From the NCBI GenBank assembly GCA_946221385.1, contig CAMIGX010000006.1, positions 82,562 to 146,561 of the forward strand: 64,000 nt of DNA, read 5' to 3'. This DNA is from an uncultured Propionimicrobium sp. GTDB lineage: Bacteria; Actinomycetota; Actinomycetes; Propionibacteriales; Propionibacteriaceae. The notes below the pieces were generated by a model. That model did no database searches. It saw only the letters and a list, made by a program, of their open reading frames with translations, and was not told the DNA's origin. Both the position numbers and the translations under genes were made by a program. Shown here piece after piece: positions 17,563-26,324 of this stretch (within the stretch, counting starts at the first letter, position 1; each line of letters starts with the position of its first letter).

Positions 17563-18542
17563 CCCCGCCGATCAAGGTCGCCGTCACCGGAGCTGCCGGA
17601 CGGATCGGTTACGCGACCGTCTTTCGGCTCGCGATGGGCGACCTGTGCGGCGACCGGCCGATCGAATTGCGGCTGCTAGAAGCTCCCGGAATGGAAGACG
17701 CGCTAGCCGGCATCGCGATGGAATTGGTCGACTGCGCGCCCAAGCAGCTGGTCAATATCGTGACCGGTACCGACCCGGAAAAGGTCTTCGATGGCATCAA
17801 TGCTGCGATGCTGATCGGTGCTGCGCCACGCAAACCTGGCATGGAGCGCGCTGATCTGTTGAAGGCCAATGGCGGGATTTTCGCTGCGCAAGGCAAGGCG
17901 ATCGCGAAGGTCGCCGCTGATGACGTCCGCGTCGTCGTGACGGGTAACCCTGCGAATACCAATGCCTACATCGCCGCGCACAATGCTGGCGACGTGCCGG
18001 CTGAGCGTTTCTCGGCGCTGTCTCGGCTCGATCACAATCGGGCGGTCAGCACGCTAGCGGCATTCGCCAATGTGCCGATCGACGCGGTACGCAAGGTCAG
18101 CGTCTGGGGCAACCACTCTGCGACGCAATATGTTGACCTCTATCACGCGGAGATTCTGGGCCGTCCTGCCTTGGAGTGGGTCGACGAAGGCTGGCTCGAT
18201 CTGCACTATCAGCCCGAGGTCGCTAAGCGTGGCACGGCAGTGCTCAAGCAGATGGGTAGATCGTCAGCGGCTTCGGCGGCGCATGCCACGATCTGTCACT
18301 TGCGTGACTGGCTGCGTGGCACCCAGCCCGGCGATTGGACGTCAATGGCGGTGCCCAGCGACGGTTCCTATGGCGTGCCCGAAGGTCTGGTCTGCTCATT
18401 CCCAGTGACGTGCAATGCCGGCGACTATCAGATCGTTCCCGGCTTGCAGCACAATGCGCTGGCCAAACGACGCATCGAGCGTTCAGTGCAAGAACTCGTA
18501 GACGAAGCTCAAGCCGTCAAGCAGCTCGGCCTGCTCGGCTAG
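17559..18542 (+). CDS. mdh: Malate dehydrogenase in the pdu operon
   Basis: NAD-dependent malate dehydrogenase of 327 residues, cytosolic-type. The NAD fold starts VAVTGAAGRIGYA. The substrate loop reads APRKPGMERADLL: the arginine that selects malate over lactate is present, unlike the glutamine of lactate dehydrogenases. GNPANTNAY, SRLDHNRA and the catalytic histidine in WGNHSATQYVD are intact. It is translationally coupled to pduP, has no encapsulation helix, and is followed by a hairpin, so it looks like the last gene of the operon. In propionic fermentation malate dehydrogenase feeds the Wood-Werkman succinate branch, so it could drain NADH produced by PduP. Confidence 0.88.
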   Translation: MTPPIKVAVTGAAGRIGYATVFRLAMGDLCGDRPIELRLLEAPGMEDALAGIAMELVDCAPKQLVNIVTGTDPEKVFDGINAAMLIGAAPRKPGMERADLLKANGGIFAAQGKAIAKVAADDVRVVVTGNPANTNAYIAAHNAGDVPAERFSALSRLDHNRAVSTLAAFANVPIDAVRKVSVWGNHSATQYVDLYHAEILGRPALEWVDEGWLDLHYQPEVAKRGTAVLKQMGRSSAASAAHATICHLRDWLRGTQPGDWTSMAVPSDGSYGVPEGLVCSFPVTCNAGDYQIVPGLQHNALAKRRIERSVQELVDEAQAVKQLGLLG

Positions 18543-18569
18543 TAGCTGACGTTGACGGATGCTCCGGGG

Positions 18570-18598
18570 GACGCGGCTGCGCGCCGTTCAGCCGCGTC
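18570..18598 (+). terminator. Hairpin at the end of the pdu operon
   Basis: GACGCGGCTG and CAGCCGCGTC form a ten-base perfect stem with a nine-base loop, 28 bases after the mdh stop. No strong T run follows, so termination may be partial or factor-assisted. Confidence 0.65.
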
Positions 18599-18644
18599 GC
18601 TGGGAGTAGCCACGGTGCGGGTTGCGGCTGGCTAGGCTTACGTC

Positions 18645-19688
18645 ATGACTATGCAAGCCGCCGTCCTGCACGACATTGACGACCTGCGTCTAAGCGACGT
18701 CCCGAAGCCGACCCCCGGCCCAGGCGAAGTGTTGCTCAAGGTCGAGGCCAATACGATCTGCGGCACTGATCTGCGCATCATTTCGGGCGCTAAGACCGCC
18801 GGCGTGCGCAAGGGTGTGGTGATGGGCCACGAGTTCGCCGGCCGCGTCGCTGAGGTCGGCGAGGGCGTCGAAGGGGTTCGGGTCGGTCAGCAGGCGACCT
18901 GCTCGATCGTCGTTTCCTGCAATCGCTGCCGCAACTGTCTAGCCGGCCGCGAGCATCTGTGTGAAAATCTGCGCCTGTTCGGCTACGAAATCGATGGCGG
19001 CATGGCCGAGTATCTGCTGGTTCCCCAAGACGTCATGGCTAATGGCAACCTGATGCTGGTCGAAAACGAACTGCCCGCGACGATGCTGGCGCTTGCCGAG
19101 CCGGTCAGCTGCTGCTTGAACGGTGCGCGGCAGGTCAACGTCCGGCCCGGCGATAGCGTCGTGGTGCTCGGCACTGGCCCGATCGGTCTGCTGCACATCG
19201 CGCTAGCCAAGCTCGCTGGCGCCACCAAGATTTACGCTTCTGGGCGTCCCGGCCGACTCGATCCAGCGCTCGAGATGGGGGCGACCGAAGCTTTCGACCT
19301 GACTGGCGAAGCCCTGACCAAGGAAATCTTGCAGCGCACCGGCGGACGGGGCGCCGACGTCGTCATCGTCGCTGTCGGGGATTTGAGTTTGGCTAACCAA
19401 GCTCTGGAATTGGCTGCGATCGGCGGCCGGGTGAACTTCTTCGCTGGCTTCCCGAAAGGCTCGACTACCCAAATGGACCCCAACATCATCCACTACAACG
19501 AGCTGCTCGTCAGCGGCGGTTCGAACGCGAAACGTGCTGATGTCCAGCAGGCTGTCGAGTTGCTTTCCAGCGGCCGGCTAGACGTGCACAGCCTGGTGAC
19601 CCTCGAAATTCCGCTCAGCGAATTGGACGCAGCTATTGACGCTGTCAAGCAGCGCAAGGGGCTCAAGGTCGCTGTCATTCCCGGATAG
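18645..19688 (+). CDS. Zinc-dependent medium-chain polyol/alcohol dehydrogenase
   Basis: A 347-residue MDR-family dehydrogenase of the sorbitol/threonine dehydrogenase group. Catalytic zinc ligands are ICGTDLR (Cys about 38) and GHEFAG. The structural zinc site shows four cysteines in CNRCRNCLAGREHLC. The Rossmann motif is VVLGTGPIGLLH. Substrate cannot be read from sequence. Position just after the pdu operon and before a ketose kinase suggests a polyol dehydrogenase feeding a ketose to that kinase, possibly a tetritol or glycerol-like substrate. The start is ATG 18645; a second in-frame ATG lies two codons on. Confidence 0.85.
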   Translation: MTMQAAVLHDIDDLRLSDVPKPTPGPGEVLLKVEANTICGTDLRIISGAKTAGVRKGVVMGHEFAGRVAEVGEGVEGVRVGQQATCSIVVSCNRCRNCLAGREHLCENLRLFGYEIDGGMAEYLLVPQDVMANGNLMLVENELPATMLALAEPVSCCLNGARQVNVRPGDSVVVLGTGPIGLLHIALAKLAGATKIYASGRPGRLDPALEMGATEAFDLTGEALTKEILQRTGGRGADVVIVAVGDLSLANQALELAAIGGRVNFFAGFPKGSTTQMDPNIIHYNELLVSGGSNAKRADVQQAVELLSSGRLDVHSLVTLEIPLSELDAAIDAVKQRKGLKVAVIPG

Positions 19689-19923
19689 GCTACGTCGGCC
19701 CCGCTAATTCAAGATCGCTGCTCATGCTGAGCTTGCGCTGGCCAGCTGTTGATCCAGCCGGTCGTGATCATGGATGATGCTTGCATCCGCGATCTTTGGG
19801 TGCTCCGGTGGCGGAAATCGTCGCCCAATCTGTCAATGACTAGGCGAGACTCCTAAAATGGGCGCTGAGCATTCCCCGTGCTTGATCAAAGCCGATCAAT
19901 TAGCAATCTAAGGAGGACCCGCG
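19689..19923. promoter_or_regulatory. Gap upstream of the ketose kinase
   Basis: 235 bases without a gene. It must carry the kinase promoter. The only clear element is the AAGGAGG ribosome site at 19,911-19,917. No terminator-like hairpin with a T run was seen for the dehydrogenase. Confidence 0.4.
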
Positions 19924-21621
19924 ATGACGCGGCTGGTCAACAATCCTGACGAATTCCCCAAGGAATCGCTGCGCGGTTTCGTCGCCGCCAATAAGCGTTA
20001 TGTGAAGCCTGTCTTCGGTGGTGTGGTGCGTTCCACCGCCACCAAGCAAGGCAAGGTCGCCGTCGTATGTGGCGGTGGTTCGGGCCACTACCCGGCGTTC
20101 GCCGGCTGGGTCGGTCAGGGCATGGCTGACGGCGCCGTCTGCGGAAATATCTTCAGCTCCCCCTCGGCTGACCAGGCTTACTCGGTCATGAAGGCCGCTG
20201 AGCGTGGCGCGGGCGTGCTGATGGGCTTCGGCAACTACGCCGGTGACGTGCTGCACTTCGGCGCTGCCATCGAACGCTTGCGCGCCGAAGGCATCCAGGC
20301 TGACACATTGGTCGTCACTGACGACATCGTCTCGGGCAGCAAGGACGAGATCGAGAAGCGACGCGGTATCGCCGGCGACTTCCCGACCTTCAAGATCGCC
20401 GGTGGTGCGGCCGAAGCTGGCTTGGATTTTGACGAAGTCAAGCGCGTCTTCGAGAAGGCCAATGCGGCGACCCGCAGCTTCGGCGTCGCCTTCGATGGCT
20501 GCACCCTGCCCGGCGCCAGGGAGCCGCTGTTCACCGTTCCTGAAGGCCAAATGGGCGTCGGCCTGGGCATTCACGGCGAGCCCGGCATTCGTGACGCTGA
20601 GCTGGGTACCGCTGACGAAGTCGCCAAGATCCTCGTCGACGGTCTATTGGACGATCGTCCCGCAGACGCTGGCAACCGCGTCATCGCGATCCTCAACGGC
20701 CTGGGCGCGACCAAGTATGAGGAACTGTTCGTCGTGGTCGGCAAGGTCGTCGAGCTGCTGGAGGCCGCTGACGTCGAGGTCGTCGACTGCGAGTCTGGCG
20801 AATTCGTCACCTCGCTTGACATGGCGGGCCTCTCGCTGACGCTGGTCTGGGTCGATGACGAGCTGCTGAAGTACTGGGATGCGCCTTGTGACACTCCGGC
20901 CTATCGCAAGGGTTCGGTCGGCGAGGTCGAGCGTGACGACACTGAACTCAATACCAGCGCCACCCCAGTCGAGGTCGCGCAGGTTGGCTCGGCCGGCTCG
21001 CAGGCGATCGCCAAGCAGGCGCTGAGCGTCCTGGAGAAGATCAGCGACCAGATGTCGCAGATCCAAGACGAACTGGGCAAGCTCGACTCGGTCGCTGGTG
21101 ACGGCGACCATGGCGTCGGCATGCACAAGGGTTCCGCTGCTGCAGTCGAGGCCGCTCGTCAGATGGTCGAGCAGCAGGCTGGCGCTGGCACGACGCTGAG
21201 CGCTGCCGGTAACGCCTGGTCTAATGGCGCTGGCGGCACCTCTGGCGCGCTGTGGGGTGCGTTGCTGACGGCGATCGGCGGCACCTTCGGTGACGAGGAT
21301 GACTTCGACGAAGCCAAGGTCGGTACGGCTCTGGAAGCTGCGTTGGAATCGGTCCAGCGGCTGGGTGGCGCCCAAGTCGGTGACAAGACCATGGTCGACG
21401 CGCTCGCGCCGCTAGTCGAGACCTTCAACGCCACTGACGGTGACTTGAAGGCTCGTCTGACCGCCGGCTCGCAGGCAGCCGTCCAAGGCGCTGAGTCGAC
21501 CAAGGATCTGGTCGCGAAGCTCGGCCGAGCCCGTCCGCTGGGCGAAAAGTCCGTCGGCACTCCCGATCCGGGCGCGGTCTCGCTTAGCCGGATCGCTGAA
21601 CTGCTGGTCTCCTTGCTGTGA
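19924..21621 (+). CDS. Fused DhaK-DhaL ketose kinase (dihydroxyacetone or tetrulose kinase)
   Basis: ATP-dependent kinase of 565 residues. Residues 1-330 are DhaK: GGGSGHYPAF holds one active-site histidine and GLGIHGEPGIRD the histidine that covalently binds the ketose. Residues about 355-565 are the DhaL ATP-binding domain with SVAGDGDHGVGMHKG and GGTSGALWG. The stretch EKRRGIAGDFPTFKIAG resembles the D-erythrulose kinase (DerK) group more than classical dihydroxyacetone kinases, so a tetrulose-4-phosphate product is plausible. The neighbouring zinc dehydrogenase could supply the ketose. A terminator follows. Confidence 0.85.
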   Translation: MTRLVNNPDEFPKESLRGFVAANKRYVKPVFGGVVRSTATKQGKVAVVCGGGSGHYPAFAGWVGQGMADGAVCGNIFSSPSADQAYSVMKAAERGAGVLMGFGNYAGDVLHFGAAIERLRAEGIQADTLVVTDDIVSGSKDEIEKRRGIAGDFPTFKIAGGAAEAGLDFDEVKRVFEKANAATRSFGVAFDGCTLPGAREPLFTVPEGQMGVGLGIHGEPGIRDAELGTADEVAKILVDGLLDDRPADAGNRVIAILNGLGATKYEELFVVVGKVVELLEAADVEVVDCESGEFVTSLDMAGLSLTLVWVDDELLKYWDAPCDTPAYRKGSVGEVERDDTELNTSATPVEVAQVGSAGSQAIAKQALSVLEKISDQMSQIQDELGKLDSVAGDGDHGVGMHKGSAAAVEAARQMVEQQAGAGTTLSAAGNAWSNGAGGTSGALWGALLTAIGGTFGDEDDFDEAKVGTALEAALESVQRLGGAQVGDKTMVDALAPLVETFNATDGDLKARLTAGSQAAVQGAESTKDLVAKLGRARPLGEKSVGTPDPGAVSLSRIAELLVSLL

Positions 21622-21640
21622 TGAATTAACAGTGACGCGA

Positions 21641-21675
21641 AAGGCTGCCGATCCGCGATGGTCGGCAGCCTTTTT
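21641..21675 (+). terminator. Terminator after the ketose kinase
   Basis: AAGGCTGCCGA and TCGGCAGCCTT make an 11-base stem with a ten-base loop followed by TTT. It is 19 bases after the kinase stop. Confidence 0.9.
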
Positions 21676-21803
21676 CGTGTCGCAGTGAGCGGCAACGAAT
21701 CGCCGCATTGACTGGTGCTTGGCATGCCGCGCCGCGGCCTACCAGGCTGCGATCGACGCGCCAGGTAGGCTGATCGGCAGACTTCAGCGGAGGAGAATGA
21801 CCG

Positions 21804-22511
21804 ATGGCAGCTGGCCGACAGCCTGGGCAACGTCCAGCAGACCGTCCCGCCGCGCACTCGAAGTCGTCATCAGCGCATCGGGCCAGTCGCGATCGGGCCG
21901 GACAGTCAGCGCGTCAAGCTCAAGGACCCTCCCAACGCAGTGCAGAGCGACGCGACGAACGTTCGCAACGTCGTTCTGAGCATGCCCGGGCAGCCACCAA
22001 GACTGAGCAGAGCCGCCCTGAGGCGCGCGAGCATACGTCTCGGAAATTGCTGCCCCGCGGCATCCGGTTGACCCGACGGGCGATGGCATTGGTAGCCGTC
22101 GCAGCGGTGTTGATGGTTGGCTATTTGCAGACGCTGCGAGTGCATTTGACCTTGGAAAGCGAGATTTCGGCCGTAAAGCTGGAAATTCAACAGCGCGAAG
22201 ATGCAATCGCCTCCCTGCAAGAAGAATTGGCCGCCTGGCAGGATCCGGACTACGTCAAGATGCAAGCCCGAGACCGTTTGGGCTGGGTCGTTCCGGGAGA
22301 GACCGGCTACCGCGTCATCGGTCCGGACGGCAAACCTTATGGTGGGGGAGTGCAGATCGAGCAAGCCGGCCGACTGCCCGCCAACGAGCACGCTAAGACC
22401 TGGTGGGAGCGGCTGTGGGGTTCGACGCGGGCCGCTGACGATCCAGCGCCGGCAAGCCCGTTCCCAGAACGCACTATTCCCGCACCCACCAGCACTGAGA
22501 CGCCACGATGA
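21804..22511 (+). CDS. divIC: Septum formation initiator, DivIC/FtsB family
   Basis: A 235-residue bitopic division protein. A basic, Gln/Arg-rich cytoplasmic N-terminus of about 90 residues precedes one membrane segment (AMALVAVAAVLMVGYLQTL, about residues 92-110), then a coiled coil (ESEISAVKLEIQQREDAIAS) and the family motif DPDYVKMQARDRLGWVVPGE. A low-complexity tail ends it. GGAGGAG lies upstream of ATG 21804. The eno-side neighbour expected in Actinobacteria has been displaced by the pdu region. The stop overlaps the DUF501 start (ATGA). Confidence 0.9.
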   Translation: MAAGRQPGQRPADRPAAHSKSSSAHRASRDRAGQSARQAQGPSQRSAERRDERSQRRSEHARAATKTEQSRPEAREHTSRKLLPRGIRLTRRAMALVAVAAVLMVGYLQTLRVHLTLESEISAVKLEIQQREDAIASLQEELAAWQDPDYVKMQARDRLGWVVPGETGYRVIGPDGKPYGGGVQIEQAGRLPANEHAKTWWERLWGSTRAADDPAPASPFPERTIPAPTSTETPR

Positions 22512-23065
22512 GATACCAGCCCGCCAGCGAACGCGATTTGCAGATCGCCGAACTACAGCTCGGCCGGCCGGTGCGCGGTGTGGCCGGCGTCGCCTGGCGT
22601 TGTCCGTGCGGCGAGCCGGGTGTGCTCGCGACCTATCCGCGGCTGCCAGCTGACCGTGGCGTCGGTACACCCTTCCCGACGATTTACTATCTGACCTGTC
22701 CGCAGGCTGTGCTGGGTTGTTCGCGGCTAGAAGCTAGCGGGCTGATGGCTGAGCTGACTGAACGGTTAGCGGTGGACCCGCAATTGGCCGCGGCCTATCA
22801 ACACGCCCACGAGGCATATCTAGCTGACCGTGCAGCCCTAGAAGCTGAGCTCGACGGCCCCGTCCCCGAGATCGCTGGCGTCAGCGCCGGCGGCATGCCG
22901 ACCCGCGTCAAATGCCTGCACGCCCTGGTAGGGCACGCGCTAGCTGCTGGACCGGGGGTCAATCCGATCGGGGATCTAGTGCTCGAACGCCTCGGTGATT
23001 TTTGTACCCACCCTTGCCTGGATCCGGCCGAACTCGCTGCCGCGGGCATCAGTCAGCTCGGCTGA
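22508..23065 (+). CDS. DUF501 family protein
   Basis: A 185-residue conserved actinobacterial protein of unknown biochemical role, usually located between divIC and ppx as here. Features include WRCPCGEPGVLATYPRL with a C-x-C pair, FPTIYYLTCP, and a C-terminal VKCLHALVGHALAAGPGVNP with conserved C-x2-H. Cysteines and histidines suggest metal binding, which is unproven. It is translationally coupled to divIC. Confidence 0.88.
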   Translation: MRYQPASERDLQIAELQLGRPVRGVAGVAWRCPCGEPGVLATYPRLPADRGVGTPFPTIYYLTCPQAVLGCSRLEASGLMAELTERLAVDPQLAAAYQHAHEAYLADRAALEAELDGPVPEIAGVSAGGMPTRVKCLHALVGHALAAGPGVNPIGDLVLERLGDFCTHPCLDPAELAAAGISQLG

Positions 23066-23090
23066 ATATCCTTTTGACTAGGAGCGTCGC

Positions 23091-24068
23091 ATGCCAAGAC
23101 CCGTCGCCGCGCTGGACGCCGGCACCAACACTGTCCGCCTCTACATCGCCCAGCCCGGCCACGGCGGCCGTCTGGAAGAGCTGGTGCGCACCACGCGCTT
23201 CGTCGGCCTTGGCGAGGGCGTTGACGCGACTGGCCGATTCAAGCCGGAAGCTATCGAACGGGCATTGCAGGCCATTGATGAGTATGCGCTCTTGATGACC
23301 GAATATGACGTCGAACGAGCCATGATGGTCGCGACGTCTGCGTCTCGAGACGCCGCCAATCGCGCGGAGTTCTTTGACCAAGTCGAGCAGCGACTGGGCT
23401 TCCAACCCGATTTGATCAGCGGCACCCAAGAAGCCCAGCTGTCTTTCAAAGGCGCGCTGACGGGCGCCCGCGATCCGCGCGGTCCAGTCTTGGTCGTCGA
23501 CTCCGGAGGCGGTTCGACTGAGCTCGTGATGGGGGAGACGACCGGCGCCATCACCGACAAGATCAGCCTCGACGTGGGCTCCAGGCGGCTGCGGGAACGG
23601 TTATTGCCCGCTGACCCGCCGACCGCTGAACAGATCGCCCAGGCACGAGCCGAAGTCGACCAGCAGCTAGCGACCGTCTTCGATCTGAGCCAAGTGGCGA
23701 CCTGTATTGGGGTTGCCGGCACCGTCACCACGATGGCTGCCTTGCTACTCGGCCTGGACCAATATGATCGCGCCAAGGTGCATGGCTCGATTCACTCCGC
23801 CGACGAACTCTCGACGCTCGCTGATCGTCTGTTGACGATGACCGTCGACCAGGTTCGTGTGCTCGGCCCGGTGGAACCAAAACGAGCGCCGGTGCTGTGC
23901 GCTGGTGCGCTGATCGTCGCCGAGATCGCCAGCCGCTTGCCCGTGCCATTGATCGCTAGTGAAGCTGACATCTTGGACGGCATCGGCGCGCTGCTAGCAA
24001 ATCGGCAGTCGACGTCCCCGCAAAGCCGCGACGGCGGGCTAGTCGCTAAGCACTTCCGGCCGAGCTGA
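23091..24068 (+). CDS. ppx: Exopolyphosphatase/pppGpp phosphohydrolase family
   Basis: A 325-residue Ppx/GppA-family protein of the short actinobacterial type, made only of the two actin-like subdomains. Signatures: VAALDAGTNTVRLYIAQ at the N-terminus, ATSASRDAANR, ISGTQEAQLSFKG and VVDSGGGSTELVMGE for phosphate binding. It hydrolyses polyphosphate or pppGpp; short forms often have limited activity. It lies 25 bases after DUF501 with TAGGAG as ribosome site, completing the divIC-DUF501-ppx block. Confidence 0.92.
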   Translation: MPRPVAALDAGTNTVRLYIAQPGHGGRLEELVRTTRFVGLGEGVDATGRFKPEAIERALQAIDEYALLMTEYDVERAMMVATSASRDAANRAEFFDQVEQRLGFQPDLISGTQEAQLSFKGALTGARDPRGPVLVVDSGGGSTELVMGETTGAITDKISLDVGSRRLRERLLPADPPTAEQIAQARAEVDQQLATVFDLSQVATCIGVAGTVTTMAALLLGLDQYDRAKVHGSIHSADELSTLADRLLTMTVDQVRVLGPVEPKRAPVLCAGALIVAEIASRLPVPLIASEADILDGIGALLANRQSTSPQSRDGGLVAKHFRPS

Positions 24069-24191
24069 AGAGCAGCTGGCACAGTCGCTCAGCGCTGACG
24101 GCGAAGGCTCAAGTTCGGGCTTGTCGGCTGACAACGAGTACTGTTTAGATGATCGCCGCGCAGACTAGCTCGTCAAGCAGTCGACGCGCCG

Positions 24192-24264
24192 GCCCCCGTA
24201 GCCCAATGGCAGAGGCAAGCGGCTTAAACCCGCTCCAGTATGGGTTCGAATCCCATCGGGGGCA
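24192..24264 (+). tRNA. tRNA-Leu (anticodon UAA), short variable arm
   Basis: Cloverleaf read directly. Acceptor GCCCCCG/CGGGGGC at 24192-24198 and 24257-24263, discriminator A at 24264. The D arm starts GCC and closes with GGC. The anticodon stem AGCGG/CCGCT encloses loop CTTAAAC, giving anticodon TAA. A five-base variable loop CCAGT follows, then the T arm ATGGG-TTCGAAT-CCCAT. Leucine tRNAs normally have a long variable arm; this one is class I-like. The CCA end is not encoded. Confidence 0.93.
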
Positions 24265-24296
24265 CGATCACCAGGGAGCCGCCGTTATTTGACGGT

Positions 24297-25004
24297 TCAA
24301 TCCAGCGGCACGGAGTCTAGATGACGGTCCAGCAGCGAGCGGGCGCCGGAGGTCCATGGCAGCCGTCGCCAGCGGCGCAGCGGCACCCAACTGGCTGATT
24401 GCGTCGTGCCGCCAACGTCTAAGACTTCCGGCTCGGTCGGGCTGGCGCAGGTCGCGGTGTAGATGATGCGCAGCGCTTGGAAATCTTCCAGCACGCCATT
24501 GGGGGCGCGCCCAATCCAATGGTCAGATTGGATATCGATCAGTCGGTCGATTTGAACCTCTTGGGCGGTCTCCTCGCGGATCTCGCGAATTACGGCATCA
24601 CTAGGTAATTCGCCAGCTTCCAGGCCGCCGCCGGGGAGCTGCCACATGCCGGGGATCGCGGTCGCGGCTGAACACTGAGTGCCTAACAAGCCAAGTGAGG
24701 AACGCACGATGGCGTAGGCGGCAATGCGCTGCCGTTCGACAGGGATTTCACCAGGCCGCAATTCGAGCCGCGGATCGATGCCGCGAGAGCGCACTCGCGG
24801 TGGGCGGTTCGTAGCTTGACGTGCCAAGATCTGCGCGGTGACGACGACCTCGTCATTGTCCAACCGAGCCGATAACAACTGCGAAATGACATATCCCTCT
24901 TGCCAAACCAGCATGCGAGGATCTTCACCGTGGCCGACGTGCAGATCGACGCTGGCGCCAGCTCCTGGAGCTGGCACACCGACGATTCGCATGTCTTCCA
25001 TCAT
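24297..25004 (-). CDS. Nudix hydrolase
   Basis: A 235-residue Nudix-domain protein. The Nudix box is GGGLEAGELPSDAVIREIREETAQEV; the final helix carries REIREE, and the usual glycine after EE-x is glutamine here. It probably hydrolyses a nucleoside diphosphate derivative, but the substrate is unknown. An N-terminal segment of about 100 residues lies before the Nudix fold. I chose ATG 25004 (MMEDMRIVG); a GTG at 25034 is an alternative, and neither has a good ribosome site. The gene is convergent with the tRNA. Confidence 0.82.
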   Translation of the reverse strand: MMEDMRIVGVPAPGAGASVDLHVGHGEDPRMLVWQEGYVISQLLSARLDNDEVVVTAQILARQATNRPPRVRSRGIDPRLELRPGEIPVERQRIAAYAIVRSSLGLLGTQCSAATAIPGMWQLPGGGLEAGELPSDAVIREIREETAQEVQIDRLIDIQSDHWIGRAPNGVLEDFQALRIIYTATCASPTEPEVLDVGGTTQSASWVPLRRWRRLPWTSGARSLLDRHLDSVPLD

Positions 25005-25080
25005 GGCAGCAAGTCTCAAGCTTCGAGGCGGCACCCGCCCAGCCAGTCAAGAATGCATGGCGCCTGTGGCGGCGCACAGA

Positions 25081-26142
25081 CTATCGGGTCGGCGTCGGTG
25101 AGTGTGTTCCGCTGGTCAGCCGCTGCCCAGCGAGATCGGTCACGATCTTCGCGCCCCCGACGTCGAAGGTCATTCGAGGTTCTTTGTCATCGGGATGCCG
25201 CACGATGACGACGTTGACCGGGGTGCCAGGCTTGCCCAGCTCGACGGGCAATTGATTGATCAAGCGTGCTATCACCACCGGGTCGATCCGCTCATGTTGG
25301 AAGCGCAGATCCGTGATCGTCTGGCTGCGCACCGATTTGAAGGCGGGCAGCCCGGCCGGTCGCGTCATCCGTTCAGTCGTCCCGCGTTGCTCACCGGGTG
25401 CGTCGACCCAAAGCTGTCCGTCTGAAGAAATTGCCACCGCGAGCACCCAGGTCAAGCCAGTGGTCGCGTCAGCAAGTCCGTCGGCGATGCCGTCAGCGGT
25501 GCGATAATTCAAGGGCAAGATCACCGTCGCGTCGGGACGGAAAAAGACCGTCGTCGATTCCGGATTAGTGGTCACCGTCATCAAGACCTTGCCGTCGTTA
25601 TATTCGGTTATTTGCAGCTGCTGACGACTATCTGATCCAGATAGCTGAGCGGCCAGCTGGAACATCTGGTCGATGTGGTCGAGGTCATAGACGCGTGGAT
25701 CGAAGCTGGCCGAGACGACGAAATCAGTGCCATCATCGACGATGCTAGTTTCGCCGTCCTGCCAGGTGATGGTGTGTGGTCGATTGGTCTTGTTGATAAA
25801 GGTCAGTGTCGCGTGCCGATCATCAATTTGGACGCGGACGACCGGCGCCCCGTCCGCCAATCGGGTCAATTCGTCAACGACCTCGCGAGCCCGACCAGGC
25901 ACGGCCGGGTTGATGCTGGCTTGGCTCTTAGCTGGTTGTGCAGACTTCGACGTAACTGGTGAAGCAGGCGCCGAAGCCGGTGAGCTGGGCGCGGGCTGTG
26001 GCAGACCGCAGGCGACCAATAGCGCGGCGCTCACAGCGCAGCCGATCAACCGAGTGCGCGCGCGTGATTGAACCTGGCTCGTGGCGGTCGGGGAGGACGG
26101 CCTGGAGCCAGCACGCCCAGCGCGCGGACGGAAATTGGTCAC
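25081..26142 (-). CDS. Putative lipoprotein of unknown function
   Basis: A 353-residue secreted protein. A basic N-terminus and hydrophobic stretch end in a lipobox (SAALLVAC, Cys 45), followed by an S/P/A-rich spacer of about 40 residues. The rest is a beta-rich domain (VRVQIDDRHATLTFINKT, LMTVTTNPESTTVFFRPD) with no catalytic motif I recognise. It may be a cell-surface binding protein. The start at GTG 26142 is uncertain because the N-terminal extension before the signal is long. Confidence 0.7.
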   Translation of the reverse strand: MTNFRPRAGRAGSRPSSPTATSQVQSRARTRLIGCAVSAALLVACGLPQPAPSSPASAPASPVTSKSAQPAKSQASINPAVPGRAREVVDELTRLADGAPVVRVQIDDRHATLTFINKTNRPHTITWQDGETSIVDDGTDFVVSASFDPRVYDLDHIDQMFQLAAQLSGSDSRQQLQITEYNDGKVLMTVTTNPESTTVFFRPDATVILPLNYRTADGIADGLADATTGLTWVLAVAISSDGQLWVDAPGEQRGTTERMTRPAGLPAFKSVRSQTITDLRFQHERIDPVVIARLINQLPVELGKPGTPVNVVIVRHPDDKEPRMTFDVGGAKIVTDLAGQRLTSGTHSPTPTR

Positions 26143-26324
26143 ATGGGCAGGCTACCGTCCCAGTCCGACGATTCGCGGTCAGCGCACCCCGGCAGAGCCA
26201 GTGCAGATGGAAGGTGAAGCGCGAATTGGTGCCTGTCATGGGCTGCGCTCAAGGCGAAACGCAAGGCTGGCAAGCGTTGTTAGCGAGTCGCGCGACCGAT
26301 GCAGCGCTTAGAGTGTTGCCCGTG

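Noticed and set aside
17559..18542. Lactate dehydrogenase
   Set aside because: The substrate loop has the malate-type PRKPGMER rather than the glutamine motif of lactate dehydrogenase.
25959..26324. Longer form of the small membrane protein starting at 25,959
   Set aside because: The extra 122 residues are the antisense of the lipoprotein gene, with Arg-rich nonsense composition.
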